From: Isoetes taiwanensis
Taxonomy: Eukaryota; Streptophyta; Lycopodiopsida; Isoetales; Isoetaceae
Direction: 5' to 3'
DNA length: 64,000 nucleotides
Assembly (NCBI GenBank): GCA_021234155.1
Contig: JAJEKV010000102.1
Coordinates: 1,298,456-1,362,455, forward strand
Shown: positions 25,294 to 36,585 of the stretch, one piece after another
Numbering within the stretch: position 1 is the first letter of the stretch
How the letters are laid out: every line of letters starts with the position of its first letter
Made by a program: the position numbers and the translations under genes
Notes under the pieces: generated by a model
What the model was told of the DNA's origin: nothing
Databases searched by the model: none
What the model saw: the letters and a program-made list of their open reading frames with translations, nothing else

Positions 25294-25511
25294 TGATAAA
25301 TTATAGAAAGAGCAGAAGATAAGTAAATGCAGATAGTATATTCAATATAGAAAACTTGATAGGAATAGGCTTCCCACCGTAGCCTATGATATATGTGGAC
25401 TCTATGAATAGACACGACTATTGGCCAAGGACACGACTGTATAGATGGATTGCCATGTCATCATATGATGTGGCTAAGACAGACGAGGTGGAGGGTTGCA
25501 TATATTCAACA
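25294..25511 (-). repeat. 5' LTR
   Basis: 218 bp, TG...CA. Followed on the plus strand by the GCCGG target duplication. Confidence 0.95.
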
Positions 25512-25516
25512 GCCGG

Positions 25517-28500
25517 AGCAGCTTGCTGGCTATGGCACATCGCACCGCCATATCTGGAGCACAAACTCCATCTCTTGTAGAGAACTCGAATATGTATTAG
25601 GTATTTGTGATCTGATCTTGGCATTAAAAGCTTTGAACATGTAGACATACAGACTGCCTCTGCCAGAAATGACCTTTATTGAGCTTAACACATCAATTAG
25701 TTGCTCCTCCTTCAGGTGGGTGCTTTTGAAGAATCAAATAAACCTCCCTTTTTCTTTCTTGCTTGCAATCCCGCGGTTCTATTCTTGCTTCCAGAGTTCT
25801 CACTATGGCAGACCTGTCCATTTATACCAGGGCCGTTGATCTCATTTATAATGCAGTTTTGAATCAGGCTAGAGCTGGAAAGTGTCTCACAAATGTGGCA
25901 CTTGAGCATTTGCTTGGAACTTATAAATCCTTAAGCTTTGGGGCACTCCAGATCCCGTTGCCAGATGTGGCTTGATGCGTTCTGAATATTCAAATTCTTC
26001 TATCAATTTAGCAATCTTTGTTCTTGAAAAAGATGGGCAGAAGATACAAGATTGAAAAGGGGAAACCGCTGAACAACTTATTTTTATGTTTTGTGGCATG
26101 AAATCATACATGATATAATGCTTTTTAAGTGTTCCGTCGATCAATGATAAGGCATCGCTATTGAGCAAAAACCGGCACTCTGCTATTGGTGTTAGGACGC
26201 CTATAGTGCACAACTAAATCTTGGGTTTTATATGCTTGAGTATATTGCACTGCAAGATCCCAATTCAAAGACAATTTCTTGCAAGATTGTGGATGATGGA
26301 GTCAAGTATCTTGCAAGGGCACTAAAAACTAGGCTCAGGGTGCTAGATCAGGAGCAAAAGTATGAATAAAGGAGCAGTACATATTGCATATTTTGTAGAG
26401 GTTATCGGATGAAGTTCTTTGATGTCTCTGATGGCAGGTACAACACTATTTCGGCTTCTTCTTTGTCCAGACTTTTTCTATAGAGGCGCGGATCCCAAAT
26501 ACTCTGAATGCCATACGATCTGTGAACAAGAGATTGGTATAAATTTTCCTCTCTTTTCTTCCTTCTGATATCATGTTAATTAAGGCTTCAAAAGGATTGC
26601 TTCTTTCAAAATGTCAGATTTCTCAGAGTTGTGGGAATGGCATTTCATGATAATCTAAAATGTTATAAAGTAGTAATTCATTGCAGCAGTACAGATTTCA
26701 GCAGTACTGTCATACAATTTTTAGATTCTGCAACCAATTTGCGTAGACTGATGGGAACTTCTATATCCAAGAAAAATGATACTTGCAAGGGTAAATTATC
26801 CTGCATAACTTCCAGGCCATTTTAATAGTGGCATACAATCTGGAGCTCGATTGCATTGCAATGGCATTCTTTTGATGTTAGTTAGCATGTGGAAAAAGAC
26901 AGATTAAACGAGAATCAGCAGAGGACAATGATCTGCAAAATTTTGCAGAAACTGCAGATTAGCTAGAAGTTGCAATTATGCCGATATGTTTTATGAAGAA
27001 GTGTTGAATCTTCACACAAGATCAGTTTAGCTGTACCGAATTAGATGGGTTCTTTTTTTGTGCATAGGTTCTAGCTTATGATTTGGGGTCAGATTTATGG
27101 AGCTTGCTTCCCTGCTTCCCATTTGCAATCATGATCCAAAGGGACGAACCTATGGTGGGGTTTGATCTGGATTTTGGATTAAATGTGTCCTGTCCTATGG
27201 AGAAAAGGAATTATATTGCATCTTCTGCTGGCATTCGATATAAGTAAAGTGTCACATATAAATACAATAAGTGTAGTTTTATTTGGAATAATAGGTGTAG
27301 TTTTATTTGGGCTTCAGTTCAAAATTGGAACTTATGTATTTGCAAACTAAGTTGGTCTTTCTGCATGCATTAAAGTAGCCAAGACGGCTGGCGACGTTGA
27401 CTTGACATAGCCAAAGGGTTATGGTCCCTCAATTGATGTCTATGTTGTCATTTGTACAAGAATGCTATTTGTGATACCTCCACACGGAATGATTTCTTCG
27501 TTAATGGCTTCAGGCACTTTGTAAAGAAAGAAGCCAAGCCAAGCCATCTTTGTTTTTGCGTTCTAGCCATATCAAATGTCACGAATCCCATAATCAGAAT
27601 TGTGAACTGCACTTTGATCTAAGGAAGCACACAACCATGCAATTGTTCTCTGAGCAGGCTCCTGCTTTGGATAAGGTAAATCCAAAATCAGCCTTACATA
27701 ATATTAATATGTTGTTCAGAAGATGAGACCGTATAGTCCAATGTGTTATATATTATAAGGAAACAATGTAAGACAGGAACAGAGAGTAAATTAACATCTA
27801 CTAGAGACACATTCTAGGAGATCCAAATATGCACATTAGCTCTCTATCATCTAAGAGCATCCTCTTAGCTTTGAAAATGTGAGGCAAAACCTAGCAAGTA
27901 AAAGTAAACTACAGTTTTGTAGTGATTGTAGTGACTGCACCCACACAATTGGCATGTGGCATACCAATGGTGGGTCTAAAAATGATCTGATATCCTGTTA
28001 CCCCTCTTAGTCATTTTGGTCTTCTCTATACATGGCAGGACATTCTTGGTCCTTAATAAGGGATATAAAACCCTTCAAATCTAGCATGAAATGGGAGCCT
28101 ATTGGCCAAGTTACTGTGATTCGTGGTTCATCATCCGCATGCTGGATTATTCTATTCCCACCAATGGTCGCTACCTCCAACTGATGTAATGCTTCAGCTA
28201 CTATTGCCTACTATTTGACCCCAACACCAAATACAAAATCCATAAGGGGCTTGACACCCAATGAGCACCGTCTAGCTTCAATAAGCAAGCATGCCTAAGG
28301 ATTTTAAGTTTATAAAGGTCATTAACCCTCAGTCATGTCAATTATCATTTGATCCACGTCCATTTGTATCAAACAATATTTATCAATCTCGTAGAGGAAA
28401 TGCTCACTTTTATAAATAGAGGGAAGTCGGGGAAGAGAAATGTTCGCGGTGGCCTTGGCTGCCGCGATAAATTTCTTGTATAGTATAAAGAAGCTCTTGG

Positions 28501-29331
28501 AAATTTGCACTCTGCATATTACAATTATTGCATTTTCTTATAGGTAGAGAAACTTACAAGACACGTCTAAAGGATGCTAAGGACTATTGATTAGGTTCTT
28601 TGCATTAGATACAAATGGTCTAACTTTTGCTATTTTCAAGAAAATGATATATCTTACAAACCATAACATTGTATCTTACCACATACATGACAGGTACAAA
28701 CTTCTTCTCCATGTGCTTTGGATACTCCTGCACCATGGCTTCTGATATTGTAGCATTCTACCTTTAGAAATTGCTATAGCTTTTTCTATTGTGCTTTCTC
28801 TTTAAAGAAGATTTTATGCTTTCTGCTATGCCAACTAGAACGAAAGAAGATCATTGGACTAGATTTTGGTCTTCTTGTCATTTTCTATTGCTATTGTTTC
28901 ACATGGATTTGATGCAACATAGCTTGATGTTTGCTCCTCTCCATCTGTTTCAGCTAAACGCCTTACCAGTTCCCATCTGTAGTATAAATCCATCATGGGC
29001 TACTTGAAGAAGCCATCTATGTCATGAGCCTACTCGAAAACAAGGGAAAATATGTGATATGCATAGAATACACTGGAACACTGGAAATACTTAATATCAG
29101 AGCAGAATACAAGGGCTTGAGCTTGAAAGTCCAAAAATGGCATTCAACCGGAGTGATTCGACAAGAATGAGGCTTCTCTATATATATATATAAACCAATG
29201 GTTGAGATTGCACCAGTCTAGCTGATGAGATTGCGCCAAGTGTCGCACGTGCCTGTAGGTTCTAGAAAGTGAACCTCCTGGAAATTGACGCACATATGAG
29301 AATGATGCAGAGATGTTGTGAAGGAAAATTG
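25517..29331. other. Stretch with possible exon fragments
   Basis: Mostly unrecognised. Two plus-strand pieces look like exons: an ATG frame from 25815 (MADLSIYTRAVDLIYNAVLN, open to 25975) and a piece at about 26484-26535 between TTTTTCTATAG and G|GTATAA that reads ARIPNTLNAIRSVNKRL. A third frame at about 26222-26367 (YMLEYIALQDPN...) lies between them. I cannot name a family and cannot show that they splice together. 26900-29300 holds nothing I recognise. Confidence 0.3.
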
Positions 29332-29391
29332 GTAGCTCAATTGATAAAAGTATATAGCTTGCATGCAGAGAGTTGCAAGTTCGAACTCTGC
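29332..29391 (+). repeat. tRNA-like segment, probable SINE head
   Basis: GTAGCTCAATTGAT (29332-29345) resembles the RNA polymerase III A box of tRNA genes, and AGTTCGAACTC (about 29379-29389) resembles the B box, at tRNA-like spacing. The acceptor stem does not pair, so it is not a working tRNA gene. A tRNA-derived SINE is the likeliest reading; I see no defined tail or target duplication. Confidence 0.5.
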
Positions 29392-29463
29392 CTTGTGCAA
29401 TTATCTTTATGCATCCATGTGGCAACCATCTTTGTACATATAGGTATAACATCCATATAGTCG

Positions 29464-30037
29464 TCACACCATCCTCCTTGAGTTCTTAGCCGTCACACCA
29501 TCCCCCTTGAGTTTTTGGAGCTGGAGCTGGAGTACCCAAACTTGACTTATCCAGGTAATGTCGGTGGAACTTTGCAATTTTATCAGGAGCATTAGTCGAA
29601 TTTCCAGCAAGCTCCCAGATATCTTTCCCAATCGACAAAGTAATACAATCACCAACGAAGAAACTTAGAGTCCAGTATCTCTCGAACCTCGAACTCCGAT
29701 CGTGATCATCAATTTTTATCGATGGAGGCAGCAGAAGAACTCAATCTGGAAAGAGATGAGACATGTATGGCTTTAATAGTGAAATATGAAATATTGGATG
29801 AAGACGAATAACTGAAGGGAGCTCGAGCCGAAATGCCATATTGCTGATCTGAACTGCGACGATAGTCAAACATGTTGTAGGGATGCCAGGTAGGGAGGTC
29901 CCTATGCGGAAGCTAGACAAGGTCACTGACATGAAATGTAGGAGCTTCCTGATGATGTAAATTAGCGTGATGCCATGTTCTTGTGCGCGAAGAAGATGGT
30001 GTTGAAGATATTGAAGAGCCTAGAGTATGGGCAAACC
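29464..30037 (-). mobile_element. Ty3/Gypsy chromovirus, 3' piece (integrase tail, chromodomain)
   Basis: Minus strand. FAHTLGSSISSTP near 30037 continues the integrase end seen at 33165. FRLELPSVIRLHPIFHISLL (about 29770-29830) is the conserved segment before the chromodomain. In another frame WELAGNSTNAPDKIAKFHR (about 29560-29620) matches the end of a chromodomain. Frameshifts and stops separate these blocks, and roughly 50 residues between the first two are missing. Two near-identical CAAGGRGGATGGTGTGACG repeats on the minus strand (about 29460-29510) may mark polypurine tract and 3' LTR start. It is dead. Confidence 0.85.
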
Positions 30038-30343
30038 CATTAGAGAAAGTATGGGATCTCCAAAAGACCTCCTAAGCAATTATAAATTATTTTCTTTGTA
30101 TTTTTTGCAAAAATATAATATAAGGGCAGGGATCAATTCCTGGCATTAAGAGGGCAAATCTTTGATATTTTTCCCACCCCATTTCAAATATTTTCTTCCT
30201 TCTTTTGCTCCCCTACTGCCACATGGATGATGACCGTGTGAGCTCGTTGGAAGATCTGATGCTCTCGAGAACTGGAGTAGAGTAGTTCGTGTGCATTAAG
30301 AGTTTCGGATCTGCATCAAAATTCGTTCGCAAAACAAGAGTTT

Positions 30344-31023
30344 ATGGCTGACGACCCCAAAGAACTCCCAGTGCAGCTGCCCTTGGTTTCAAAATCCGGA
30401 CGTGCACATGCACTTGATCCATCAGGTAACTTCCTCTTCCATCCGATCTGTCTTGATGTTTTCACTTTGCAATTTTGAATTCAAAAATTCAAACTTAGCG
30501 CCCTGTTCAAAATCCAAAAGGAGCCATGGCTCGGGCAGTCTTCCTTCCACTCTTCACTCTTGCTTCCACTGTTATGGCCCAGATCACAATTAACCTCCCA
30601 TCAGCAGAGTATGCTCAAACCACAAACAAGCGTAGGGTAATTTCAGGAGATGTCGAAGATGAGAATGCATTGCGCAATTCTGGAGCAAAACATGCAAATA
30701 TTTGGGCAAGAGGAGAGATTTACCCAAAAAACCCTCTGACCGGACATCATTCAAGTTTTAATTCTGTTGCCAGCTTAGTTAAGTATGCTTGTGAAGGTAA
30801 ATCAGGTTTGCTTGAATACTGCACAAACATGATGCAGTACAGTGGCCAATTGGTGGCTGAAATTCATAGATTACTAGGATGCATGCATGCACGAAATGAG
30901 GAAAGAGATAATTTGGCAAGTGCTCTGAAAGAGAAGGAGAGGACAATTACAAAATTAAGGAATGATGTATTGCAGCTTGAAGGTGACAAGAAAACTGTGG
31001 ATTGTGTGCTCAAATTGACTTAA
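30344..31023 (+). CDS. Unrecognised coiled-coil ORF inside transposon
   Basis: A first segment starts at the ATG at 30344 (MADDPKELPVQLPLVSKSGR) and ends at about 30425 at a CATCAG|GTAAC donor-like site. The main frame opens at 30526 and runs 165 codons to TAA at 31023. Its first residues (MARAVFLPLFTLASTVMAQ) could be a signal peptide if that ATG is used. Residues about 100-160 are strongly charged and heptad-like (RNEERDNLASALKEKERTIT), a probable coiled coil. I recognise no family. Position between transposon ends suggests a captured gene piece. Confidence 0.4.
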
Positions 31024-31285
31024 ACTATCAAATTGCCTTCACTATCAAATGCCTTAAACTGTGATATCCAAATGCCTTAACCTTAAACGTTGATGCTTGA
31101 ACTGAGTATCAAATGCCTTACACTTTGTCAAATGACTTAAACTTAAACTTTGATATGCAAATGCCTTCACTATCTAATGCCTTAAACTTTGATATGCAAA
31201 TGCCTGAAACTTAAACTTTGCTGCCTTACCCTAACAGTATCAAATGCCTTCAACCTTGTCAAATGCCTTAAACTTAAACTTATGA
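31024..31285 (+). repeat. Short tandem repeats, AAATGCCTTAAACTT type
   Basis: Units of about 20-38 bp combining TCAAATGCCTTAAACTT and TTTGATATGCAAATGCCTT repeat about ten times with variation, immediately after the stop of the preceding ORF. Confidence 0.8.
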
Positions 31286-31383
31286 AAAGCACTTTAGAGT
31301 ATCGGGATTTGAACCCGATTTGAACCAATAATCTCAATAACTTTTTTTTCTACACATAGTGACGGAAAATTACATAACAATGA

Positions 31384-32640
31384 TCATGGACAGCCACCTA
31401 CTCTGTCATTATCCAAGGTTACAATGCTTAAAATGCTCGGAGGCTTGCAAATCTTACATTGCACGGAAGATTCGCGGCGGAAGCCAACCTTTTTACCATC
31501 CAAGTAGAACTGGAAATCACCATAACAACAAAAATTGTCTACAAGCTTCCTGCATTCAAACAATGTCCATTCTTCTTCCACATTAAAAATTCTGGAATCC
31601 CTACCAATTGAGAGCTCCATTGCATTGGAAGTGGCTAAATGATCCTCCATCGCCTTCCATTCCCAATGATCTCGAACCCAAATGCGCCGGCTTCTCTCCA
31701 CGAAATAATTTGCATACAATATCTGCTTCGTGACTCTATACCTACAAATGATGTATTGCCATCAGTTCAGCCCTAAACCAACAAACATAACCAAGCTTCT
31801 AGTTACCTCAAGACTAGTGTCTCGATGCAACCAAGGTGATGGTGGTCATTGACCTCCACTTTCATGTCGCTTACTTTTCTTGCCAGGGGGAGCAAAGAAG
31901 TCCAATGTTTCAGAAGAGATTTTGCTGACCATGTATGTTACTGGTGCCACCCTAATGGACTCATGCTTGAAGAAGAAAGCAAAGCCAGCAATTGGTAGAA
32001 ATACCTTGAATGCACATCTCACCCCACCTCTTTTACGCTTGTTCTAAGAACTTTCGCTCCAACACATTCTTGATAATGCTACAAGGCTCCTCGCCATAAA
32101 AATCAGCACCAATTTGCTTCAAATCAGGCTCTTCAATCTCGTCCAGCTTACCAATGCCTGTACGAGAGACCGTGTAATGATATTTGTGAAAGAAAATACC
32201 TCGGGCTCTCAAAGTAGATGCAGAATCATGAAATATCAATGCACCAAGCTTGTGATGATACACTTCAAGCACACTAGTAATGTTGCAGGCAGAAACTCTG
32301 TCAGTGTAATCCGAAGAACAAATTGTATTGGCTTCAAGGGTCCGGCTTCCAGAAACTTTCTTATTGGCCAAATCACTGCTAGTGTAGCCATGCTCTACAA
32401 TCAACTCCTTCACTTTAGTATCTCTTGTGCCAAAAACAAAACTTCTTACACGGGCCTTCCAGTGGGGCATTCACGTCCATTAGCTTGGCTCTTTTCACTG
32501 CATGAGTGCATGTGGATGTAAGACGGAGGGTAACCCAACAGCCAACAGAAACATAGAAGTCTAGCCATTCCCCATTGAAATCCTTGACATTGTGAAGGAC
32601 CACAGTTCTTGCTTCAGATCGATTGCCCATTTTTTGCATG
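31384..32640 (-). pseudogene. Unrecognised multi-exon gene fragment (captured)
   Basis: On the minus strand several coding-like blocks follow each other: NRSEARTVVLHNVKDFNGEW (about 32625), then VRSFVFGTRDTKVKELIVEH in a shifted frame (about 32445), SDYTDRVSACNITSVLEVYH (about 32290), GGVRCAFKVFLPIAGFAFFF (about 32020), MKVEVNDHHHLGCIETLVLR ending at G|GTAACT (31808), and YRVTKQILYANYFVERSRR after TTGTAG (about 31745). The last blocks can be joined by a GT-AG intron; a frameshift near 32460 breaks the frame. I do not recognise the protein family. Block lengths and a plausible intron argue for a real gene origin. Confidence 0.45.
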
Positions 32641-33164
32641 AATGTGAAGAACAAAAAGTTGGTTTCAGAAAAAAAAAACTCGAGCAAGTAGCATCAAAAT
32701 CTTACCCTGTGAGCGGATCACTGCCCCTGTTCTTCCGCCTCAGTTTGGTAGATCAGATGAAAACCTATTTCAAGTGTATCCTTGCTTCGAGTTCAAATGG
32801 CTTCTGTGCTACAGAATGGGATTTCCCATACGATTTCGAACCCCTCTGATTTTCCACCCAAGCTTGACACCCCGAAAACAGAAATCGAGAGCAAGACCTA
32901 GAATTAACTGCACGTGAGTAAATGGGGAGAAATCTCCATTGGGAAATGGCTCCATAGGAAAATGTGGCAGATTTAGGAGTCTCCTTTGGGAAAAGGGACC
33001 CAATCTCAGTATGACATGTGGCAACCAATGGCAAATGAACCATGGCAAGGATGTATGGATTAAGAACACTATAGCTATTCTCTCATTGGCTAAGGCCAAA
33101 AGCTGATGTGGATTTTCCCTATTTTCACATAGGGTCTTTTGGAGATCCCATATTTTCTCTAATG

Positions 33165-34273
33165 CAAGTAACGAAAATAAATCGACCCAATCATCCTGCT
33201 TGTACCTGATAAAGCACCTCAAATATTATTTCAAAATCTGATTAGTATGCTCTGCTTGCCCATTACTTCCTTGATGATGACCGAAAGTCAACGAGTGGTC
33301 AACATATAATAGCTCCAAAAGCACTTCCAAAAGCCTGCAACGAGCTGAGGTCCACAATCATTGACAACGTTGTCCGACAATCCATGAAGTCTGAATACTT
33401 TATGAAGAAGAAGGTCAATGTTCCCTCGCTAGTGATGGTGACGTTGCAACGAATAAAATGAGCCATCTTAGATAAGTGATCAACAACTATCATGGCGGCA
33501 TCATGACCTCGAGAAGAAGCAACTCTGGAATAAAATCCAAAGAAATACTCTTTTAAGATCCATCTGGAATATGCAGCGGCTGAAGAAGACCGCGAGGAAA
33601 ATGTCTCGGAACCTTCACTCTATAGCAGATGTCATATGGATCGAATGAAAACCTCTACAGAGCAGCGGAGCCCAGGCCACCAATACTTTCGACTAATAAG
33701 TTCAAGAGTTTTGGCTACCCTAAAATCACATAATAGAAGTCCATATCGAATCTCAAAATGATCATAGTCCGATCGCATTTGCCAAGAAGATGATGTGAAA
33801 ATATATTTTGAGCCAATGGATCCAATGGTAGAAATGTCCAGCAAAGATGTATCATGAGACCTCTCGAACAAAGTGATGGCCATAAGCTGGAACCAATCAA
33901 GCCCTAAAATAACTTGTGATTGTTAACCAAATGTTGAATCACTCAGTTTAGGCTAAAGTTAGGAGCGTCGAGACAAGACGTCAGGGCTTTCCTTGGCTTT
34001 ACTTGGAGAGGTCCCGGGCAGTACTCGATCATTAAAAATATTCCAGATTTCAATGATCAGTGTAGATTGTGACCTAATGAGGGGATCCTTCCAGAAAACC
34101 CCAGGAAATGTCTCCACTCCTCGAAAGAATCAACTATCACCAACAACTCTTTTTCATAAGTCAGATAATCGATTTCTGCAACCTAAAACTTTCGAAAATA
34201 ATAAGAGATCGAATGCAATTCATGGTCATCCCCTTCCTGCCATAGGATACTGCCAAGAGCAAAATTAGAAGCA
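33165..34273 (-). mobile_element. Ty3/Gypsy chromovirus, middle piece (RNase H, integrase)
   Basis: Minus strand. SNFALGSILWQ and YEKELLVIVDSFEEWRHFL (34270-34090) are RNase H. TLELISRKYWWPGL (about 33690) is the integrase zinc-binding region. MIVVDHLSKMAHFI and VFRLHGLSDNVVNDCGPQL (33493-33340) cover the first two acidic positions of the integrase core. GSNGQAEHTNQ and YLRCFIRYKQDDWVDLFSLL (33270-33170) cover the third and the following block. Multiple frameshifts and stops make it inactive. It joins the RT piece at 44805 and the tail piece at 30037. Confidence 0.9.
34270..34273. repeat. 4-bp target duplication (left)
   Basis: AGCA immediately precedes the inverted repeat at 34274 and recurs at 44805-44808 after the other end. 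Joining the Gypsy flanks across one AGCA gives an uninterrupted D-A-S-N frame, as in the RNase H consensus, which supports exactly 4 bp. Confidence 0.85.
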
Positions 34274-34299
34274 GGGTGAAAGCATGTTGTAGTGGAACA
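34274..34299 (+). repeat. Left terminal inverted repeat of T1 copy 1
   Basis: 26 bp beginning GGGTGAAAGCATGTTG. Identical to 44804-44779 reversed and to 57142-57167. Confidence 0.92.
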
Positions 34300-34562
34300 C
34301 CCTGGGTGTCCCCCCTGTCCTCCTAAAAATGTGGTGGGAGATATCAAATTTGTGGTGCGATTTTAAATGTTTGTTTGGCGCCTAGTGATGTAATTGCCTG
34401 GATTCAATCATTTCCTCGAATGCAACAACCCGATTCCTACGCCACCCGTCCCATTCCATTTCCTCGCCACCCGTCCCATTCCAATCTCCACCGAACCGAT
34501 TTCTAAACCCATCGACCCACCCGCTTTCCCGGAAGCACCGCGGCTATGGCGCTTAATCCGTT

Positions 34563-35307
34563 GTGGATCAATCCAGTTCATACCTTCAATCATTTAATTT
34601 GGAAGCAAATCACACATGTAAGAGAAAGAGAACTCGAGAACAAGAACGGGATCATAAAAGACGCCAAAGGAAAAAGACAAAGGAAGCTAAAGAAGAATTA
34701 GCAAAAATTGCAACAAAGCAGGGAGGATCCACTGTGAACGGCCTCTACCAAAGGCGTCGGATGGTATTAAAATTGTTATCTTCATTTCATAGCACCACTA
34801 AAGGCTTGTCTAACAAATGATAAGAAAGAGGTTTTACTAGATTATGTGCGTGGATGACACAATCGACAAAGATACTTGGCAAAGAGCTGAAAAGATTTGC
34901 AAAGCCAAGAGCATTGTGGTCAGCAACCCGGGTGGCTTCCATTCAACTTGTGAAGAAGTCTAACAAAGAATGACGGTTTTAGCGTACCAAGAGTAGTTGC
35001 CTTGCTATGGCCGTAAGAGGAAGCATTAATACCGAAAGTGCTAATCCTGTCAGTGCTCGGGGTTTTGGTAAACTGCTGGGTGTTCATCCTAGGAATCTTA
35101 CCAAAGCAAAATTGAAGAGGGAAGAGATAGATTGCAAAGGGGAAATGGGTTTTGTACAAAAGAGTTAGAAGAGCGGTGTCATAGAACTTGTGCGGCAATT
35201 TTGGACCGAAAAAGTAGGGTCTCTCCAAATGCAAAGGATGTTAAGTTCAAAGATTGGAACGAAATATAAGAGAGGATCATGCCACTCACTATCCGGAAGA
35301 ATCACAG
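34563..35307 (+). pseudogene. Transposase-like gene, first exon region (T1 copy 1)
   Basis: Homologous to 57430-58211. A basic stretch (REQERDHKRRQRKKTKEAKE, about 34635-34700) is followed in shifted frames by VIELVRQFWTEK (about 35180-35215), VSPNAKDVK and a block ending in HATHY..EESQ before a CAG|GT donor at 35307. This block order resembles the N-terminal half of uncharacterised plant and animal proteins that have an RNase H-like core with DG..SQFK and HGKG..DG motifs. Frameshifts here make it non-functional. The core exon is missing in this copy. Confidence 0.55.
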
Positions 35308-35339
35308 GTTATTTCATTTCTTCATCTTCACCACATTTT

Positions 35340-35870
35340 TATTGTTAATGTGGTATGCGGTTAGTGATTGCTTGTGATATGTGGTTCTTTGTGGTTTAGT
35401 GATTGCTTGTGGTGTGTGGTGCCTATTAATGCTGTGATATATGATATGTGCTGCCTAGTGTGGTGAGGCACGTGGTGTGAAATAAATGCTGTCAATATAT
35501 GCTTTGTGGTGCCTAGTGTGGTGAATAACATGGTGTAAAAAATACATGCTGTAATATATGCTATGTGGTGCCTAGTGTGGTGAAAAATATGGTGTAAAAT
35601 AAATGCTCTAAATATACGCTTTGTGGTGCCTAGTGTGGTGAATAACATGGTGTAAAATAAATCTTTGAATATATGCTATGTGGTCCCTAGTGTGGGTGAA
35701 TAACATGGTGTGGTGTCTAGTGTGGTGCCTAGTGTGGTGCCGGTGTGGTGCCTAGTGTGGTTAAAAATATGGTGTAAAATAAATCTTGTAATATATTCTA
35801 TGTGGTGCCTAGTGTGGTGAATAACGAGGTGTAAGATGAATGTCTGTAATATATGCTATGTTTAATAGAA
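35340..35870 (+). repeat. Minisatellite, about 57 bp x 8 (intronic)
   Basis: Units contain TGTGGTGCCTAGTGTGGTGA, then ATAACATGGTGTAAAATAAA, then TGCTGTAATATATGCTA. They start about 30 bp after the donor at 35307 and fill the intron. The same array is at 58240-58985 in the other copy. Confidence 0.9.
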
Positions 35871-35892
35871 ATCTCACTGTTTAATTGACAGG

Positions 35893-36585
35893 GTGAAAGT
35901 GACACACAGAAAAATTACATTAAGGATGGATGAAATGGGACAGAGAATCATTGGAAATCACATCATCAAATGCAAGGTCAATCATTCAAAAGTCGGGTCA
36001 GCAGGAAGCATTGGGGAAAACCATAAATCTAGTTTTGCATGCGCATATTGGCTTATCACAATCCAGCTATGGCGCGAAGAAAACGAGAAGGAGAACACGA
36101 GCACAAACAATTTCACCAGTTCAAATGCGATGCGATCCGGTAGGACCTATCTTTTGGAGCAAATAAACCGTGAACAGAGGCGGATATTACAGAGCGGAGG
36201 ACCCATGAATTCGAGGTATTCTAGGCTTAAAACATAGGTTAATTCCGATGGGCTTAAAGAATTAGAAGCCAAGGCGCGATAGGCGGTTGCCTTTCTTTTT
36301 GTAGTAGATGTTGTTTTACACAGATGATGTTGTTTACACAGCATGCGGTCGGGGAGACTTAACAGAGCTGGTGCAGCCGACAGGGTTCTGGGGGTGGTGT
36401 ATGATTCTGAGGATGAGTTCTCAGCTCTCCCCAGGCTTGAGGAAGAGGATATGTTCATCCAACTAAAGCAGGAAATGATCCATGCTTCAGCCATTAAAAA
36501 AGTGCTCGACAGGCCAGATGCATGGAGACACAACAACCTGAGACAATACTTTATGAATCTGTATCATAAGTGGGAGCAGAAATGA
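35893..36585 (+). pseudogene. T1-specific coding-like segment, copy 1
   Basis: Closely similar to 63205-63860 over its length with many small indels. An open frame at 36343-36585 (80 codons) reads SEDEFSALPRLEEEDMFIQL and DAWRHNNLRQYFMNLYHKWE. The second copy has the matching DNA but with frame breaks. It looks like a decayed protein segment belonging to the element. No known domain recognised. Confidence 0.5.

Larger units (their letters stand above)
22602..25511 (-). mobile_element. Non-autonomous LTR retrotransposon carrying host gene pieces
   Basis: A complete 2,910-bp element read on the minus strand: 5' LTR 25511-25294, primer site 25293-25281, chimeric coding region 25252-23014, polypurine tract 22828-22820 and 3' LTR 22819-22602. 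Both LTRs are 218 bp, start TG and end CA. They differ at seven positions by my count (about 3%), so insertion is fairly recent. GCCGG flanks both sides (22597-22601 and 25512-25516) as a 5-bp target duplication. No gag, protease, integrase or reverse transcriptase is present. The internal region instead encodes a pyruvate-kinase segment and an LEA repeat domain, so movement must rely on enzymes of another element. The tRNA-iMet primer site is typical of Ty1/Copia elements. Confidence 0.93.
30038..33164. mobile_element. DNA transposon with 32-bp inverted ends carrying gene pieces
   Basis: Left end 30038-30069 and right end 33164-33133, read inward, are CATTAGAGAAAGTATGGG... and CATTAGAGAAAATATGGG..., matching over 32 bp with one mismatch. 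The element is 3,127 bp and splits a Ty3/Gypsy integrase gene. No transposase is seen. Inside are a plus-strand exon-like ATG segment and ORF (30344-31023) and a minus-strand group of gene blocks (32640-31384). This layout resembles Mutator-like Pack-MULEs that carry host gene pieces. Flanks (GGGCAAACC left, CAAGTAACG right) share only CAA, so I cannot confirm the 9-bp duplication expected of a MULE. Confidence 0.75.

Noticed and set aside
31295-31330. tRNA T-arm-like GGTTCAAATCCCGAT on the minus strand
   Set aside because: No A box or pairing acceptor stem at the right distance; probably chance or a tiny remnant.
30031-33173. 9-bp MULE target duplication around the 3.1-kb element
   Set aside because: The flanks GGGCAAACC and CAAGTAACG do not match; only CAA is shared, so I do not claim a duplication.
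35361-35648. Minus-strand frames rich in FHHTRHH repeats (also 58250-58671)
   Set aside because: They are translations of the intronic minisatellite.
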